Shown here piece after piece: positions 19,122 to 26,867 of a DNA stretch of 64,000 nt. The notes under the pieces were generated by a model. That model saw nothing but the letters and a program-made list of their open reading frames with translations. It ran no database searches and was not told the DNA's origin. Each line of letters starts with the position of its first letter. The first letter of the stretch is position 1. The stretch is from CADCWK01 sp035944555 (GTDB taxonomy: Bacteria > Chloroflexota > Chloroflexia > Thermomicrobiales > UBA6265). Location of the stretch: positions 186,001-250,000 of the forward strand of contig DASZAY010000010.1 of the NCBI GenBank assembly GCA_035944555.1, read 5' to 3'. Made by a program: the position numbers and the translations under genes.

Positions 19122-19655
19122 CTACAGCTGCCAGCGGGCGAGGTCGTGATATACCCCGTCGCGGAGCTCCATGTAGGCCACGGTATCGATCGTCCATCGC
19201 CCACCGTCCGGGAGCGGCACGCCCTCCGCCAGCAACCAGTCCGTCTGGCGGTGGCGGCCGTAGCGCACGACGGTAACGTGCCAGTCCCAGTCGTGGTCCT
19301 TGGTCAACGCCAGATATGTCCCGTCGTAGAGCCGGACGCGGGCATCGTCGAGCGCCGTCGTCTCCTCGACCGGCAGGTACAGAGTCCGGTCCTTGTTGGC
19401 AAAGTGCCGGACCGCCCTGAGCCGGACGGACACCGGGGCCGGCAGCGCGTGCCGGACTTGCCGCTCAAGCAGTTCCGGCTCCACCGTCGGTGCCCAGTAG
19501 CAGAGCGTGGCGTGCGGAGGCAGCCGGCGAGCCTGCGCGGGGTCATGCTCCTCGCGCCATCGCTGGACGGCCTCGCCGATCTCACCCGTGACGACGGCGG
19601 CGACAATCCGGCGACCGGCTGGGGACGTGGTGGAAGCATCGGCCGGACTCGTCAT
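19122..19655 (-). CDS. 2H phosphoesterase superfamily protein (2'-5' RNA ligase-like)
   Basis: This 177-residue protein has the two His-x-Thr motifs of the 2H superfamily: PHATLCY (His48, Thr50) and WHVTVVRYG (His126, Thr128). Family members open 2',3'-cyclic phosphates or act on related phosphodiesters; a 2H family (DUF1045) is also common beside phosphonate (phn) genes. Here it lies 41 nt downstream of phnM in the same direction, so a role with PhnM, perhaps on a cyclic ribosyl phosphate, is a fair inference. The product could instead process RNA ends. The spacing of the two motifs is normal and no residue is missing. Confidence 0.85.
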   Translation of the reverse strand: MTSPADASTTSPAGRRIVAAVVTGEIGEAVQRWREEHDPAQARRLPPHATLCYWAPTVEPELLERQVRHALPAPVSVRLRAVRHFANKDRTLYLPVEETTALDDARVRLYDGTYLALTKDHDWDWHVTVVRYGRHRQTDWLLAEGVPLPDGGRWTIDTVAYMELRDGVYHDLARWQL

Positions 19656-19696
19656 CGTCGTGGTCCCTTCGGGTGGAATGCGTATCCGTCGAGCGG

Positions 19697-20902
19697 TCAG
19701 ACCGGGAGCGCGGGCAGGGCCGTGGCCGGCGGCACGAAGGCGAAGGCGTCGCGGCCGCCCAGCCAGGTCCGCTCGACGTGCGGCCAGCCGCTGGCGTCAC
19801 GCCGGACCAGCGCCAGGTCAGCCAGTTGACCCGGCGCGATCTCTCCCCGGTCGCTCATCCCGACCGCCCGGGCCGCGTTGCGGGTCAGCATCGCGATCGC
19901 CGCCGGGAGGTCGCACAGCCTCTCGTCGACCAGCCGGAAGGCGGCGGGCACGAGGCTCGGCGCGTGATAGTCAGCACAGATCACGTCGGCCAGGCCAGCC
20001 CCGACGAGATCCGTCGCCGACAGGTTGCCGCTCTGCGAGCCACCACGGACGATGTTCGGCGCACCGACGACGATCGTCATGCCCAGGTCCCGCAACCGGC
20101 GGGCCGCCTTCATCGTGGTAGGGAACTCCGCCACCGTCGCACCGATCGCGTGCTGGGCGTCGACCTTGGCGACCGTGTCGTCGTCGTGGGTCGAGATCAC
20201 GAGGGGCAGCTCGGCGCGGACCGCCGCGACGTCGGTGTAGAAGGGCGGAATCGCATCGCCCCGCGCCCGGCCTTCCTCCAGCCGCCGCAGGTACGTCTCC
20301 GGGTCTGACATCTGCCCCGTGCCGGTCGCCGCGCCCGCCATGGAGAGCAGCCGCTCGACATCGTGGTACTGCCCCTGCCCCGGCGTGTGATCGTTGAGGG
20401 AGACGTACGGCAGCGCGACCCGCCGCAACGTCCGTAGCGCCAGCTCCAGCACGCCCGGCGTCCAGACATCCAGACGGTGGAGAATTTGGTGCCGGACGGC
20501 CCGATCCGTCGCGCCGTCGAGGGTGGCGAGGTAGTCGGCGGCCCGGACGGCATCCGCGACCGTTCGACCCTTCCGGACTTCTTCCATGAACACGAGGGCG
20601 TGAAACCCGGTCGTCACCCCGGCGGCGGCCAGCCGCCGCTCCATGTTCGCCAGCGCGAACGGCAGTGGCATCATCGCACTGGCCCGGGGATGAATCTCGA
20701 ACTCCAGCGCATCGTTATGGAGATCCACCACGCCAGGAATCAGGTACCCACCCGCCGCGTCGACGATCCCGGGACCCGTGGTACGCGATGGTCCGTCTAC
20801 TACCTCGACGATCCGCTCCCCGGCGATGCGGACGGCGGCCCGATCGACCACGCGGTCTGGCAGGACCACGACCGCGTTGGTGATGATCCGTTCCGTCGTC
20901 AC
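19697..20902 (-). CDS. phnM: PhnM-type amidohydrolase (ribose-1-methylphosphonate 5-triphosphate diphosphatase)
   Basis: In C-P lyase pathways PhnM releases pyrophosphate from alpha-D-ribose-1-methylphosphonate-5-triphosphate. The 401-residue product has the amidohydrolase metal motif VVDLHNDALE (His62, Asp64), LNDHTPGQGQY, STHDDDT and the PhnM signature GAPNIVRGGSQSGN, then ICADYHAPSLV. I chose the GTG at 20902 because GGGGAG lies just upstream; an earlier in-frame start at 20977 has no ribosome site. No other phn genes (phnG-L, phnN, phnP) are in the window. Its partners are a 2H phosphoesterase and two beta-helix proteins, so the cellular role may differ from canonical phosphonate breakdown. 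The family call is firm. Confidence 0.9.
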   Translation of the reverse strand: MTTERIITNAVVVLPDRVVDRAAVRIAGERIVEVVDGPSRTTGPGIVDAAGGYLIPGVVDLHNDALEFEIHPRASAMMPLPFALANMERRLAAAGVTTGFHALVFMEEVRKGRTVADAVRAADYLATLDGATDRAVRHQILHRLDVWTPGVLELALRTLRRVALPYVSLNDHTPGQGQYHDVERLLSMAGAATGTGQMSDPETYLRRLEEGRARGDAIPPFYTDVAAVRAELPLVISTHDDDTVAKVDAQHAIGATVAEFPTTMKAARRLRDLGMTIVVGAPNIVRGGSQSGNLSATDLVGAGLADVICADYHAPSLVPAAFRLVDERLCDLPAAIAMLTRNAARAVGMSDRGEIAPGQLADLALVRRDASGWPHVERTWLGGRDAFAFVPPATALPALPV

Positions 20903-20991
20903 GCCACTCCCCGCCGGTCTAGTTCTCAGCCGGTCCGGTCCGGTCAGACCCGGCCCGTGCGCGGCCGCGCGCCACACGGTACACCGGAATC

Positions 20992-22167
20992 TCAGCGGCC
21001 GGAAGCAGGCGATCCGGGAGGTGCCGCACCCGTCGATCGTTCGCCCCGGGTGATGCCGGACAGGTCAGCCCCGGTAAGCGTGATGCCGCGCGACGGATCG
21101 ACGATCGCGTAGCCTCCGTTGCCGCTGATCCGGGCGCCACGAAGATCACCCTTGGCGTCGGCACCGACGACCACCCCTGTGCCGATATTGTCGAGGATGG
21201 TCGAGGGTCGAGCGTCGCCCCAGATCGCCGCGCGAGCGCCCAGCCGGATCCCGGCGCGCGCACAATGGGTAATCGTCACGCCGTCCAGTCCGAGCCGGAC
21301 CCCATCGCCGCCATGGATCCCATCGTCCCCTCGGCTCTCGACCACAACGTCTGCCAGCCGCGCGGTTCCGTTGTCCGGGAGTGAGATGGCCGGGCCGCCA
21401 TTCGCCGAGAGCTGGCCACCGATCACGTCCAGCCGGACCCGCGCCGTCCCCATCACCACCCCGGCTCGGCCGCCGTCGACCGTGCACGCCTCCAGCCGCA
21501 CCACTGGTTCGGACGGGGACGGACCAGTCCGGCGCACGTCGGTCGACTGAATCACCACGGCGTCGCCGTTCCTGCTGACGAGTTCCAGCCCGTCGAGGGT
21601 CGCTCCGCAGCCATGGACACGGACCGCCGGGCCGACGGTCGACCAGATCCGGACCGGCCCGTCGTCCGGGCGGAGGGTGATCCCGGCGTGCACTTCCAGG
21701 GTGCCCCGGTAGTCGCCCGATTCGATCAGGACGGTCTGCCCGGGCCTGGCGATCCCGACCAGGCGGTTCAGTCGATTGATATCACCAACCCGCAGCGACC
21801 CGTCCCGTAGCTCGTCGACGACGATCGTGGCCGGCGGTGGCATGTCGAAGGACCGGTTGGTCGGCGTGCGGCCAACCGTGAAATCGATCGGTGCTGCCGC
21901 GACTGGATCAGGCGGGACTTGCGCGGGGCCTGGCTCGGCGGGGACCGAACCGATATCAGTTGAAGGAGCCGGTGCCGGAACTCCCCCGGCTGCGGCTCGT
22001 TCCACGCGGGCGGACGGCGGCGGCGGAGCGAGTGGGAGTTGGCCGGGGCGTGGGCCGACCGGCCGGCGATCGCGCCGCACGACCCCGTGGCCCTCAGCCG
22101 CGGCCAGCTCGTGCCAGTCCCGGCCGGCGACCGGAGCAGCTCGTTCACCAGGATGTGAGGCGGCCAC
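20992..22167 (-). CDS. Right-handed beta-helix protein (391 aa), paralogue of the helix in the DUF262 fusion
   Basis: The N-terminal ~115 residues are proline/alanine-rich and probably disordered. Residues ~125-370 form beta-helix coils (NosD/pectate-lyase-like repeats such as GDAVVIQS, GDDGIHGGDGVRLGL and GTGVVVGADAKGDL). It shares distinctive text with the fusion protein at 14928-19031: both have a GPA...GCGA.L.GL.L line, an AIWG/VLWG coil and a final GNxGxxI coil, so the two are paralogues. No zinc ribbon, HTH or DUF262 is present here, and no signal peptide. The start is a GTG with AAGGGG upstream. It is the likely first gene of a four-gene unit (gaps 89, 41 and 90 nt). Binding partner unknown. 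Confidence 0.8.
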   Translation of the reverse strand: MAASHPGERAAPVAGRDWHELAAAEGHGVVRRDRRPVGPRPGQLPLAPPPPSARVERAAAGGVPAPAPSTDIGSVPAEPGPAQVPPDPVAAAPIDFTVGRTPTNRSFDMPPPATIVVDELRDGSLRVGDINRLNRLVGIARPGQTVLIESGDYRGTLEVHAGITLRPDDGPVRIWSTVGPAVRVHGCGATLDGLELVSRNGDAVVIQSTDVRRTGPSPSEPVVRLEACTVDGGRAGVVMGTARVRLDVIGGQLSANGGPAISLPDNGTARLADVVVESRGDDGIHGGDGVRLGLDGVTITHCARAGIRLGARAAIWGDARPSTILDNIGTGVVVGADAKGDLRGARISGNGGYAIVDPSRGITLTGADLSGITRGERSTGAAPPGSPASGR

Positions 22168-22378
22168 CGGGCACCCCTTCGCGGATCGACGCCGACAGAC
22201 GGACCTGAGCCAGCCATGACGGCCAGCTGTCCGGCCGGTTCACATCATACGCACCGATTCCGGTCTTCAGGCCAGTATCCGACGCGACCGTACCACCGCA
22301 CCCGAAAACCGAAACACGACCGCCGAAGCGATCGTGTTCTCCGTGCCACTCGGTTCCATCGGTCAAGGTCAGGGGGGG

Positions 22379-22909
22379 TCAACTCTTGGCCGACGAGGCC
22401 CCGCCATGGCGTGCCGTGTCGTCCGGGTCATCGAGCAGACCGGCATCGACCGCGGCTTTCTGGGCTGGCGGTGTCGCACGTTCGTCATTATCGGACGAGA
22501 CAAGCCCGAGATCCGCAGCCGCGCCCTGGGCCGGAGCGTCGTCGTCGCCCGCCTGATAGTTGTTCATCACGCCCGCGCGGTGCGGGCCCTGCGAGCGCTC
22601 ACGCTGGCGCAGCCGCAGCTCGCCCTCCGCCTCGGACAACCGATCAGCCCGGCGAGAGACCCGCGCCTGGGCCTTGGCCAGCTTCTCGACCGCCTCGGAC
22701 AATCGCTGCCGGGCCCGCTCGACCTTGTCTGCCGCGAGTTGCTCCCGCTCGACCAGGTGGCGCTCGGCCTCGGCCTCCTTGCGGATTGCCTTGCGGACCT
22801 CCTTGGACGCCTCTGCCTTCGCCGACGCTCCATGCTTCACCCGCTCCTTCCGGTCACCTTTGCGGCTATCGGCGGCGCGGTCATCGGTCGAATGGGAGCG
22901 TCTGGTCAT
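22379..22909 (-). CDS. Basic/acidic coiled-coil protein of unknown function (176 aa)
   Basis: I do not recognise a family. Residues ~20-105 are highly charged and heptad-like (KAEASKEVRKAIRKEAEAE..., ERARQRLSEAVEKLAKAQ), predicting a long coiled coil. The C-terminal ~60 residues are low-complexity, Ala/Asp-rich and probably disordered. No signal peptide or membrane segment is seen. It lies 211 bp upstream of the beta-helix/PhnM group on the same strand, so co-transcription is possible but not obvious. Low-complexity composition makes function prediction unsafe. Confidence 0.65.
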   Translation of the reverse strand: MTRRSHSTDDRAADSRKGDRKERVKHGASAKAEASKEVRKAIRKEAEAERHLVEREQLAADKVERARQRLSEAVEKLAKAQARVSRRADRLSEAEGELRLRQRERSQGPHRAGVMNNYQAGDDDAPAQGAAADLGLVSSDNDERATPPAQKAAVDAGLLDDPDDTARHGGASSAKS

Positions 22910-23258
22910 CGCTGATGTCCTGTCGAGGGCACGGGTCTACGGAAAGCGTGGCGGACGGCGGGAACTGCAGGCTCAGGGCCGAGGCACCGACGGGACACAC
23001 CCGGCACACCCGGACCGGCGCTGCCTGCCGGTCACAAACCGAGGGCAATGGTAGCACGGGTTTCCGACGCTTACGTTTCGTGATCCGGCCGGCGACAGAC
23101 CATGGCGATCAGGCCAGGATCACTGGATCCTATGGGTCGGGTACGATGCCAATCAGACGATGTCCCGGCCAGCCGCGTCTGTCCGGTAGCATGACGTTCC
23201 CGGTCCCCACTTCCCGGATCATTCCCGATCACGTTGCTGGATATGACAGGAGCCACTG
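22910..23258. other. Divergent intergenic region
   Basis: 349 bp between the minus-strand coiled-coil gene and plus-strand ppx. I see no convincing -35/-10 pair, RNA gene or repeat. GACAGGAG shortly before 23259 is the ppx ribosome site. Confidence 0.4.
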
Positions 23259-24203
23259 ATGGATCACCGCGCTGGTTCGTCCCCGGAGTCGGCCGCTTCC
23301 ACGCCGGACGTGGTTGCGGCTCTCGACCTTGGGTCCAATACGATCAAGATGACGCTTGGACGGCTCGACGAGGCGGGCGAGCTGGTCGAGTTCGGCTGGG
23401 CCAGCGAGACCGTGCGATTGGGAGCCGGCGTCACCACGACCGGGCGGCTCGCGGACGACCGCGTGGCCGCGGCACTCGCCGCCCTGCAGCGCTTCGCGGA
23501 TGCGGCCCGGGCCAATGGAGCGTCCCAGCTGATCGGCGTCGCCACTGAGGCGACTCGCTCTGCAAGTAACGGCGCCACCTTCCTCGAATCGGTCCGCGCC
23601 ATCGGCTGGGAGATCCGCGCCATCAGCGGTGACGAGGAAGCCGCGCTGACCTTCCGTGGTCTCACCCGATCCATCGACCCGACCGGGAACGTCGTCGTCG
23701 CCGACATCGGCGGTGGCAGCACCGAGATCATCGTCGCGATGGACGGCACGGTCGGATTCAGCGCCTCGTACGCCGTCGGTTCCGGCGGGCTGACCGATCG
23801 CCACGTCTCGGCTGACCCGCCGACCTCGGCCGAGCTGGTCGCCTGCCGGGCGTCGGCGGCGGAGACCCTGGCGGCGGCGAAGCTGCCTGCCGGGACGGGA
23901 ACGCGACTGATCGCCGTCGGCGGGACCGGTGAGTACCTGGCTCGCCTCGCTGGCCCCGTGGATCTGACCCGGGAGGAGATCGACCGGACGCTGGCGACCC
24001 TGACCGGCATCTCCTCCAGCGACCTCGCCACGCGACTTTCGATCCCGCCGCTTCGGGCACGGGTCCTGCCCGCCGGGATCGCCGTCGTGAGGGCGATCGC
24101 CGACCGACTGCCCGGCGCGACGATCTCGGTCGCCCCCAGCGGCATCCGGACGGGACTGCTGCTCGATGCGCTGGACCGCGCGCCCCGTTCCGGCGCACAC
24201 TGA
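23259..24203 (+). CDS. Ppx/GppA phosphatase family protein
   Basis: This 314-residue enzyme of the ASKHA fold is an exopolyphosphatase or (p)ppGpp phosphatase. The phosphate-1 loop is ALDLGSNTIKMTLGRL and the phosphate-2 loop VVADIGGGSTEIIVAM; the catalytic acid lies in VATEATRSASNG. The length corresponds to the two-domain core without the C-terminal HD domain of long Ppx. The two genes that follow encode a split CHAD domain, a known polyphosphate-binding module, which favours polyphosphate over (p)ppGpp as substrate. The ATG is preceded by ACAGGAG. Confidence 0.9.
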   Translation: MDHRAGSSPESAASTPDVVAALDLGSNTIKMTLGRLDEAGELVEFGWASETVRLGAGVTTTGRLADDRVAAALAALQRFADAARANGASQLIGVATEATRSASNGATFLESVRAIGWEIRAISGDEEAALTFRGLTRSIDPTGNVVVADIGGGSTEIIVAMDGTVGFSASYAVGSGGLTDRHVSADPPTSAELVACRASAAETLAAAKLPAGTGTRLIAVGGTGEYLARLAGPVDLTREEIDRTLATLTGISSSDLATRLSIPPLRARVLPAGIAVVRAIADRLPGATISVAPSGIRTGLLLDALDRAPRSGAH

Positions 24204-24240
24204 CCGACGCACCGCGGCCAATCGTGGGCGGGAGGTTGAC

Positions 24241-24726
24241 ATGGCACGGACGAAAGACCCGGAACTGCAGGCGACGGACGACTTCGGTCCGGCCATGGCG
24301 GGATTGATCGCCCCGCGCTGGGAGCGAGTCTGGGCGGCGCTGGACCGGATCGGCAAGGGCGACGACGCCGAGGCGATCCACGATGTCCGCGTGGCGTCCC
24401 GCCGACTGCGCGCCGCGATGGAGGTCGCCGCCGACTGCTTCCCGGCGCAGTGGTACGCCTCCCTCCACCGCACCGCCAAGGACATCACCGCTGCGCTTGG
24501 TGCCGTCCGCGACCGGGATGTCCTCCTCATCGCCCTCAACGAGCAGCGGGCGGCGGCCGACCCGAATGACATCCCGGCGCTGGACGCCCTGATCGCGCAG
24601 GTCGAGAGCGAGCGCCGTGTTGCCCGCCGCGAGATGCGTGAGTTCCTCGCCGTTCTGGAGAGTAGCGGCGCCCGCGCCGAATCGCGCCGTCGCTTCGCCA
24701 GCGCCGCCAGCAAGGGAGCCCGCTGA
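24241..24726 (+). CDS. CHAD domain, N-terminal half
   Basis: CHAD domains are helical bundles whose conserved His/Arg/Lys surface binds polyphosphate. This 161-residue product holds the first half: AIHDVRVASRRLRAAMEV, then ALGAVRDRDVLLIAL. The ATG at 24241 has GGAGG 6-7 nt upstream and follows ppx by 37 nt. Its stop overlaps the next ATG by one base (TGATG), and the second half of the domain is encoded there in another frame. So the single CHAD fold is split over two polypeptides, or a frameshift separates them. Translational coupling would make equal amounts. Confidence 0.85.
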   Translation: MARTKDPELQATDDFGPAMAGLIAPRWERVWAALDRIGKGDDAEAIHDVRVASRRLRAAMEVAADCFPAQWYASLHRTAKDITAALGAVRDRDVLLIALNEQRAAADPNDIPALDALIAQVESERRVARREMREFLAVLESSGARAESRRRFASAASKGAR

Positions 24727-25268
24727 TGAGCCGCGCCTGGCCTGTCCCTGACCTCCAGCCGGACCGTCCCTTGGGTGAGTCGGCCCGGCGGATCCTCGCC
24801 GTCCGCGTGGCCGAGGTCTACGCGTATCGCCCGATCATCCATCGCCCGGAGGCGATCGAGGAGACGCACAACCTGCGGATCTCGCTCAAGCGCCTTCGGT
24901 ACACCCTGGAACTGTTCGCCGGGGTGCTGGGCGCCGCCGCGGACCGGGAGATCGACCGGGTCCGGGAGCTCCAGGAGATCCTTGGTGACCTCCACGACAT
25001 CGATGTCCGCCGGAACCTGATCGCGCTGGCCGCGTCCTCGGCTGACCCAAACTCCGCCGCAACGCCAAGTGCCACCGAGACGGCTGACTCGGTCCGGACG
25101 GGACTGAATCGGCTGATCGAGCGCGAGCAGGCCCAGCGGGACGCCGTCCATCGCCGGTTCGTCGAACGCTGGACGAGTCTCCAGCAGGCGGGGATGCGCG
25201 CGGATCTGGTCCGGCTGTCCCACCTGGGTTCCCAGGCGGGTCGCCATCCGGGTCACTCCGGCGGCTGA
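24726..25268 (+). CDS. CHAD domain, C-terminal half
   Basis: The 180-residue product contains the second half-motif of CHAD: ETHNLRISLKRLRYTLELFAG followed by ELQEILGDLHDIDVRR, which in ordinary proteins follows the first half in one chain. It starts with an ATG that shares a base with the previous stop. The remaining ~70 residues are helical and charged. Together with Ppx it forms a polyphosphate operon. Alternative: both halves are one 340-residue CHAD protein broken by a one-base sequencing or natural frameshift at about 24,724. Confidence 0.85.
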   Translation: MSRAWPVPDLQPDRPLGESARRILAVRVAEVYAYRPIIHRPEAIEETHNLRISLKRLRYTLELFAGVLGAAADREIDRVRELQEILGDLHDIDVRRNLIALAASSADPNSAATPSATETADSVRTGLNRLIEREQAQRDAVHRRFVERWTSLQQAGMRADLVRLSHLGSQAGRHPGHSGG

Positions 25269-25292
25269 CCGGACTCTGGCTGGCCGAGGAAC

Positions 25293-26600
25293 CTAGGCGC
25301 TGGCCCCGGGTGCCGTGGCGCGCGGGAGGTCGCGTCCGGCCGCCGCCTCCGGGGTGTAGCGGGTCGGATGCCGCAGGGCCGAGAGCGTGAAGAACAGCGC
25401 CGCCGCGACGATCATCGACAGGCCGGCGAACAGATAGACCATATCCAGCCGCCCGGTCTGATCAGCGATCCAGCTTCCCCCCAGCGCACCCACCGGGATC
25501 ACGGCCCAGGTCACGACCTGTGACGACGCGCTGACACGCCCCATCATCCGGGGCGGGGTGATCTGCTGCTGCAGGCTTCGCAGGCAGATGTTGAACAGGA
25601 TCGTCATCCCGAGCGCAAGCCCCCAGAACGGCAGCGCTACCCAGACCGACGAGGTCAGGGAGAGTGCAACGACCAGCAGGCCGGCCGCGACCATCGACGC
25701 GATCGTCACCACCGAGAACGAGAACCGGTCACGCAGTGCCTCGGCGGAGAGCGCCAGAATGATCGCGCCGCCGGCCCCGGCCGCGGTCAGCAGCCCGAGG
25801 TGGAACTCCCCCGCGTCCAGCCAGTTCGTGCCGAAGGCGATCAGCTGGGCCGGGATCACGGTCGTCGTCAGGTTGATCACCGCGGCAAGCGCCAGCGTCG
25901 CCCGCATCAGCGGATTGCTGAGGATGAACCGGAGCCCTTCGCGGATGTCGGTGAGCAGCGTCTGGACCGGCACCGGCTCGTCGTCCGGCGGCGCGTTGAA
26001 CGAGCGGCGAATGGCCAGCAGGGCCGCGGCCGAAACGATGAATGAGATCGCGTCGATCAGGAGGATGAGCTCCAGCCTGACGCCTAGCCAGACAAGCAGA
26101 CCGACGATCGGGGCACCGACGACGGACGTGATCTGGAAACTCGCCCGGAGGCGCCCATTCGCGGCAACCAACCGGTTGCGATCGACCAGGCTGTAGACGG
26201 CGGCGAACTGACCCGTGTCGAAGACGAGGTTGAGGGTGGATGAAAGAAAGAGGAAGACGAAGATCAACTCAACCGGCAACAGTCCGGACAGGCCGAGGAT
26301 CGGGATCGGGATCAGCAGCAGGCCGTTGAGCACGTCCGAGACGACCATCAGCTTCTTGCGGTCGAGCCGGTCCACCCAGGCGCCGACCGGCAGGCCGAAG
26401 AGCAGGTACGGGATGACCCTGATCGCGAAGGCCAGGCCCAGACCCAACTCGGACCCGGTGATCTGATAGATCAGCAGGGGAAGGGCGAAATCGGTGATCC
26501 CGTTGCCCAGGCTCGAGACGAACTGCCCGGTGAAGAACAGCCGGAAGTCACGCGTGAAAAGCGGGGTCGAATCCGGTACTGCCGTCTCAGTCGCGCTCAC
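25293..26600 (-). CDS. MFS transporter, EntS/MFS_3-like exporter
   Basis: This 435-residue inner-membrane protein has 12 hydrophobic segments and the MFS motif GVWVDRLDRKKLMVVSD-like loop after TM2 (LPVGAWVDRLDRKKLM). The text DRNRLVAANGRLRASFQI is characteristic of the EntS/MFS_3 branch, which exports siderophores, drugs or macrolides. The GTG at 26600 has AAGGGGG just upstream; an in-frame ATG at 26654 lacks a site. No regulator or biosynthesis genes adjoin it, so the cargo is unknown. The iron-siderophore uptake genes at 58-62 kb are too far away to imply a link. Confidence 0.9.
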   Translation of the reverse strand: MSATETAVPDSTPLFTRDFRLFFTGQFVSSLGNGITDFALPLLIYQITGSELGLGLAFAIRVIPYLLFGLPVGAWVDRLDRKKLMVVSDVLNGLLLIPIPILGLSGLLPVELIFVFLFLSSTLNLVFDTGQFAAVYSLVDRNRLVAANGRLRASFQITSVVGAPIVGLLVWLGVRLELILLIDAISFIVSAAALLAIRRSFNAPPDDEPVPVQTLLTDIREGLRFILSNPLMRATLALAAVINLTTTVIPAQLIAFGTNWLDAGEFHLGLLTAAGAGGAIILALSAEALRDRFSFSVVTIASMVAAGLLVVALSLTSSVWVALPFWGLALGMTILFNICLRSLQQQITPPRMMGRVSASSQVVTWAVIPVGALGGSWIADQTGRLDMVYLFAGLSMIVAAALFFTLSALRHPTRYTPEAAAGRDLPRATAPGASA

Positions 26601-26867
26601 GGAGCCCCCTTGGACACAACGACCCGGACCAGAAGCAGGCGGGAGATGAGACAATGTCGCACGCAGGACTACCGATCAACCGCACTATAAACCACGGTCC
26701 GGGAGAAGGTTGCCCTGGCTAGGTATTCCTCGACGTCCCGGATCGCCACGCCTTCTGACCTTGGTAATGATGCCTGCTCCCCGGCATGGTGACCCTGCCC
26801 GTATGATCTCCGGCACCGACCCCGGACGATCGACATGTGCCCAGCCCAGTCGAGGAGACCTACGCCG

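Noticed and set aside
23229..25256. 675-residue minus-strand open frame over ppx and the CHAD genes
   Set aside because: No protein family features; repetitive Arg/Gly text; the plus-strand genes carry the conserved motifs.
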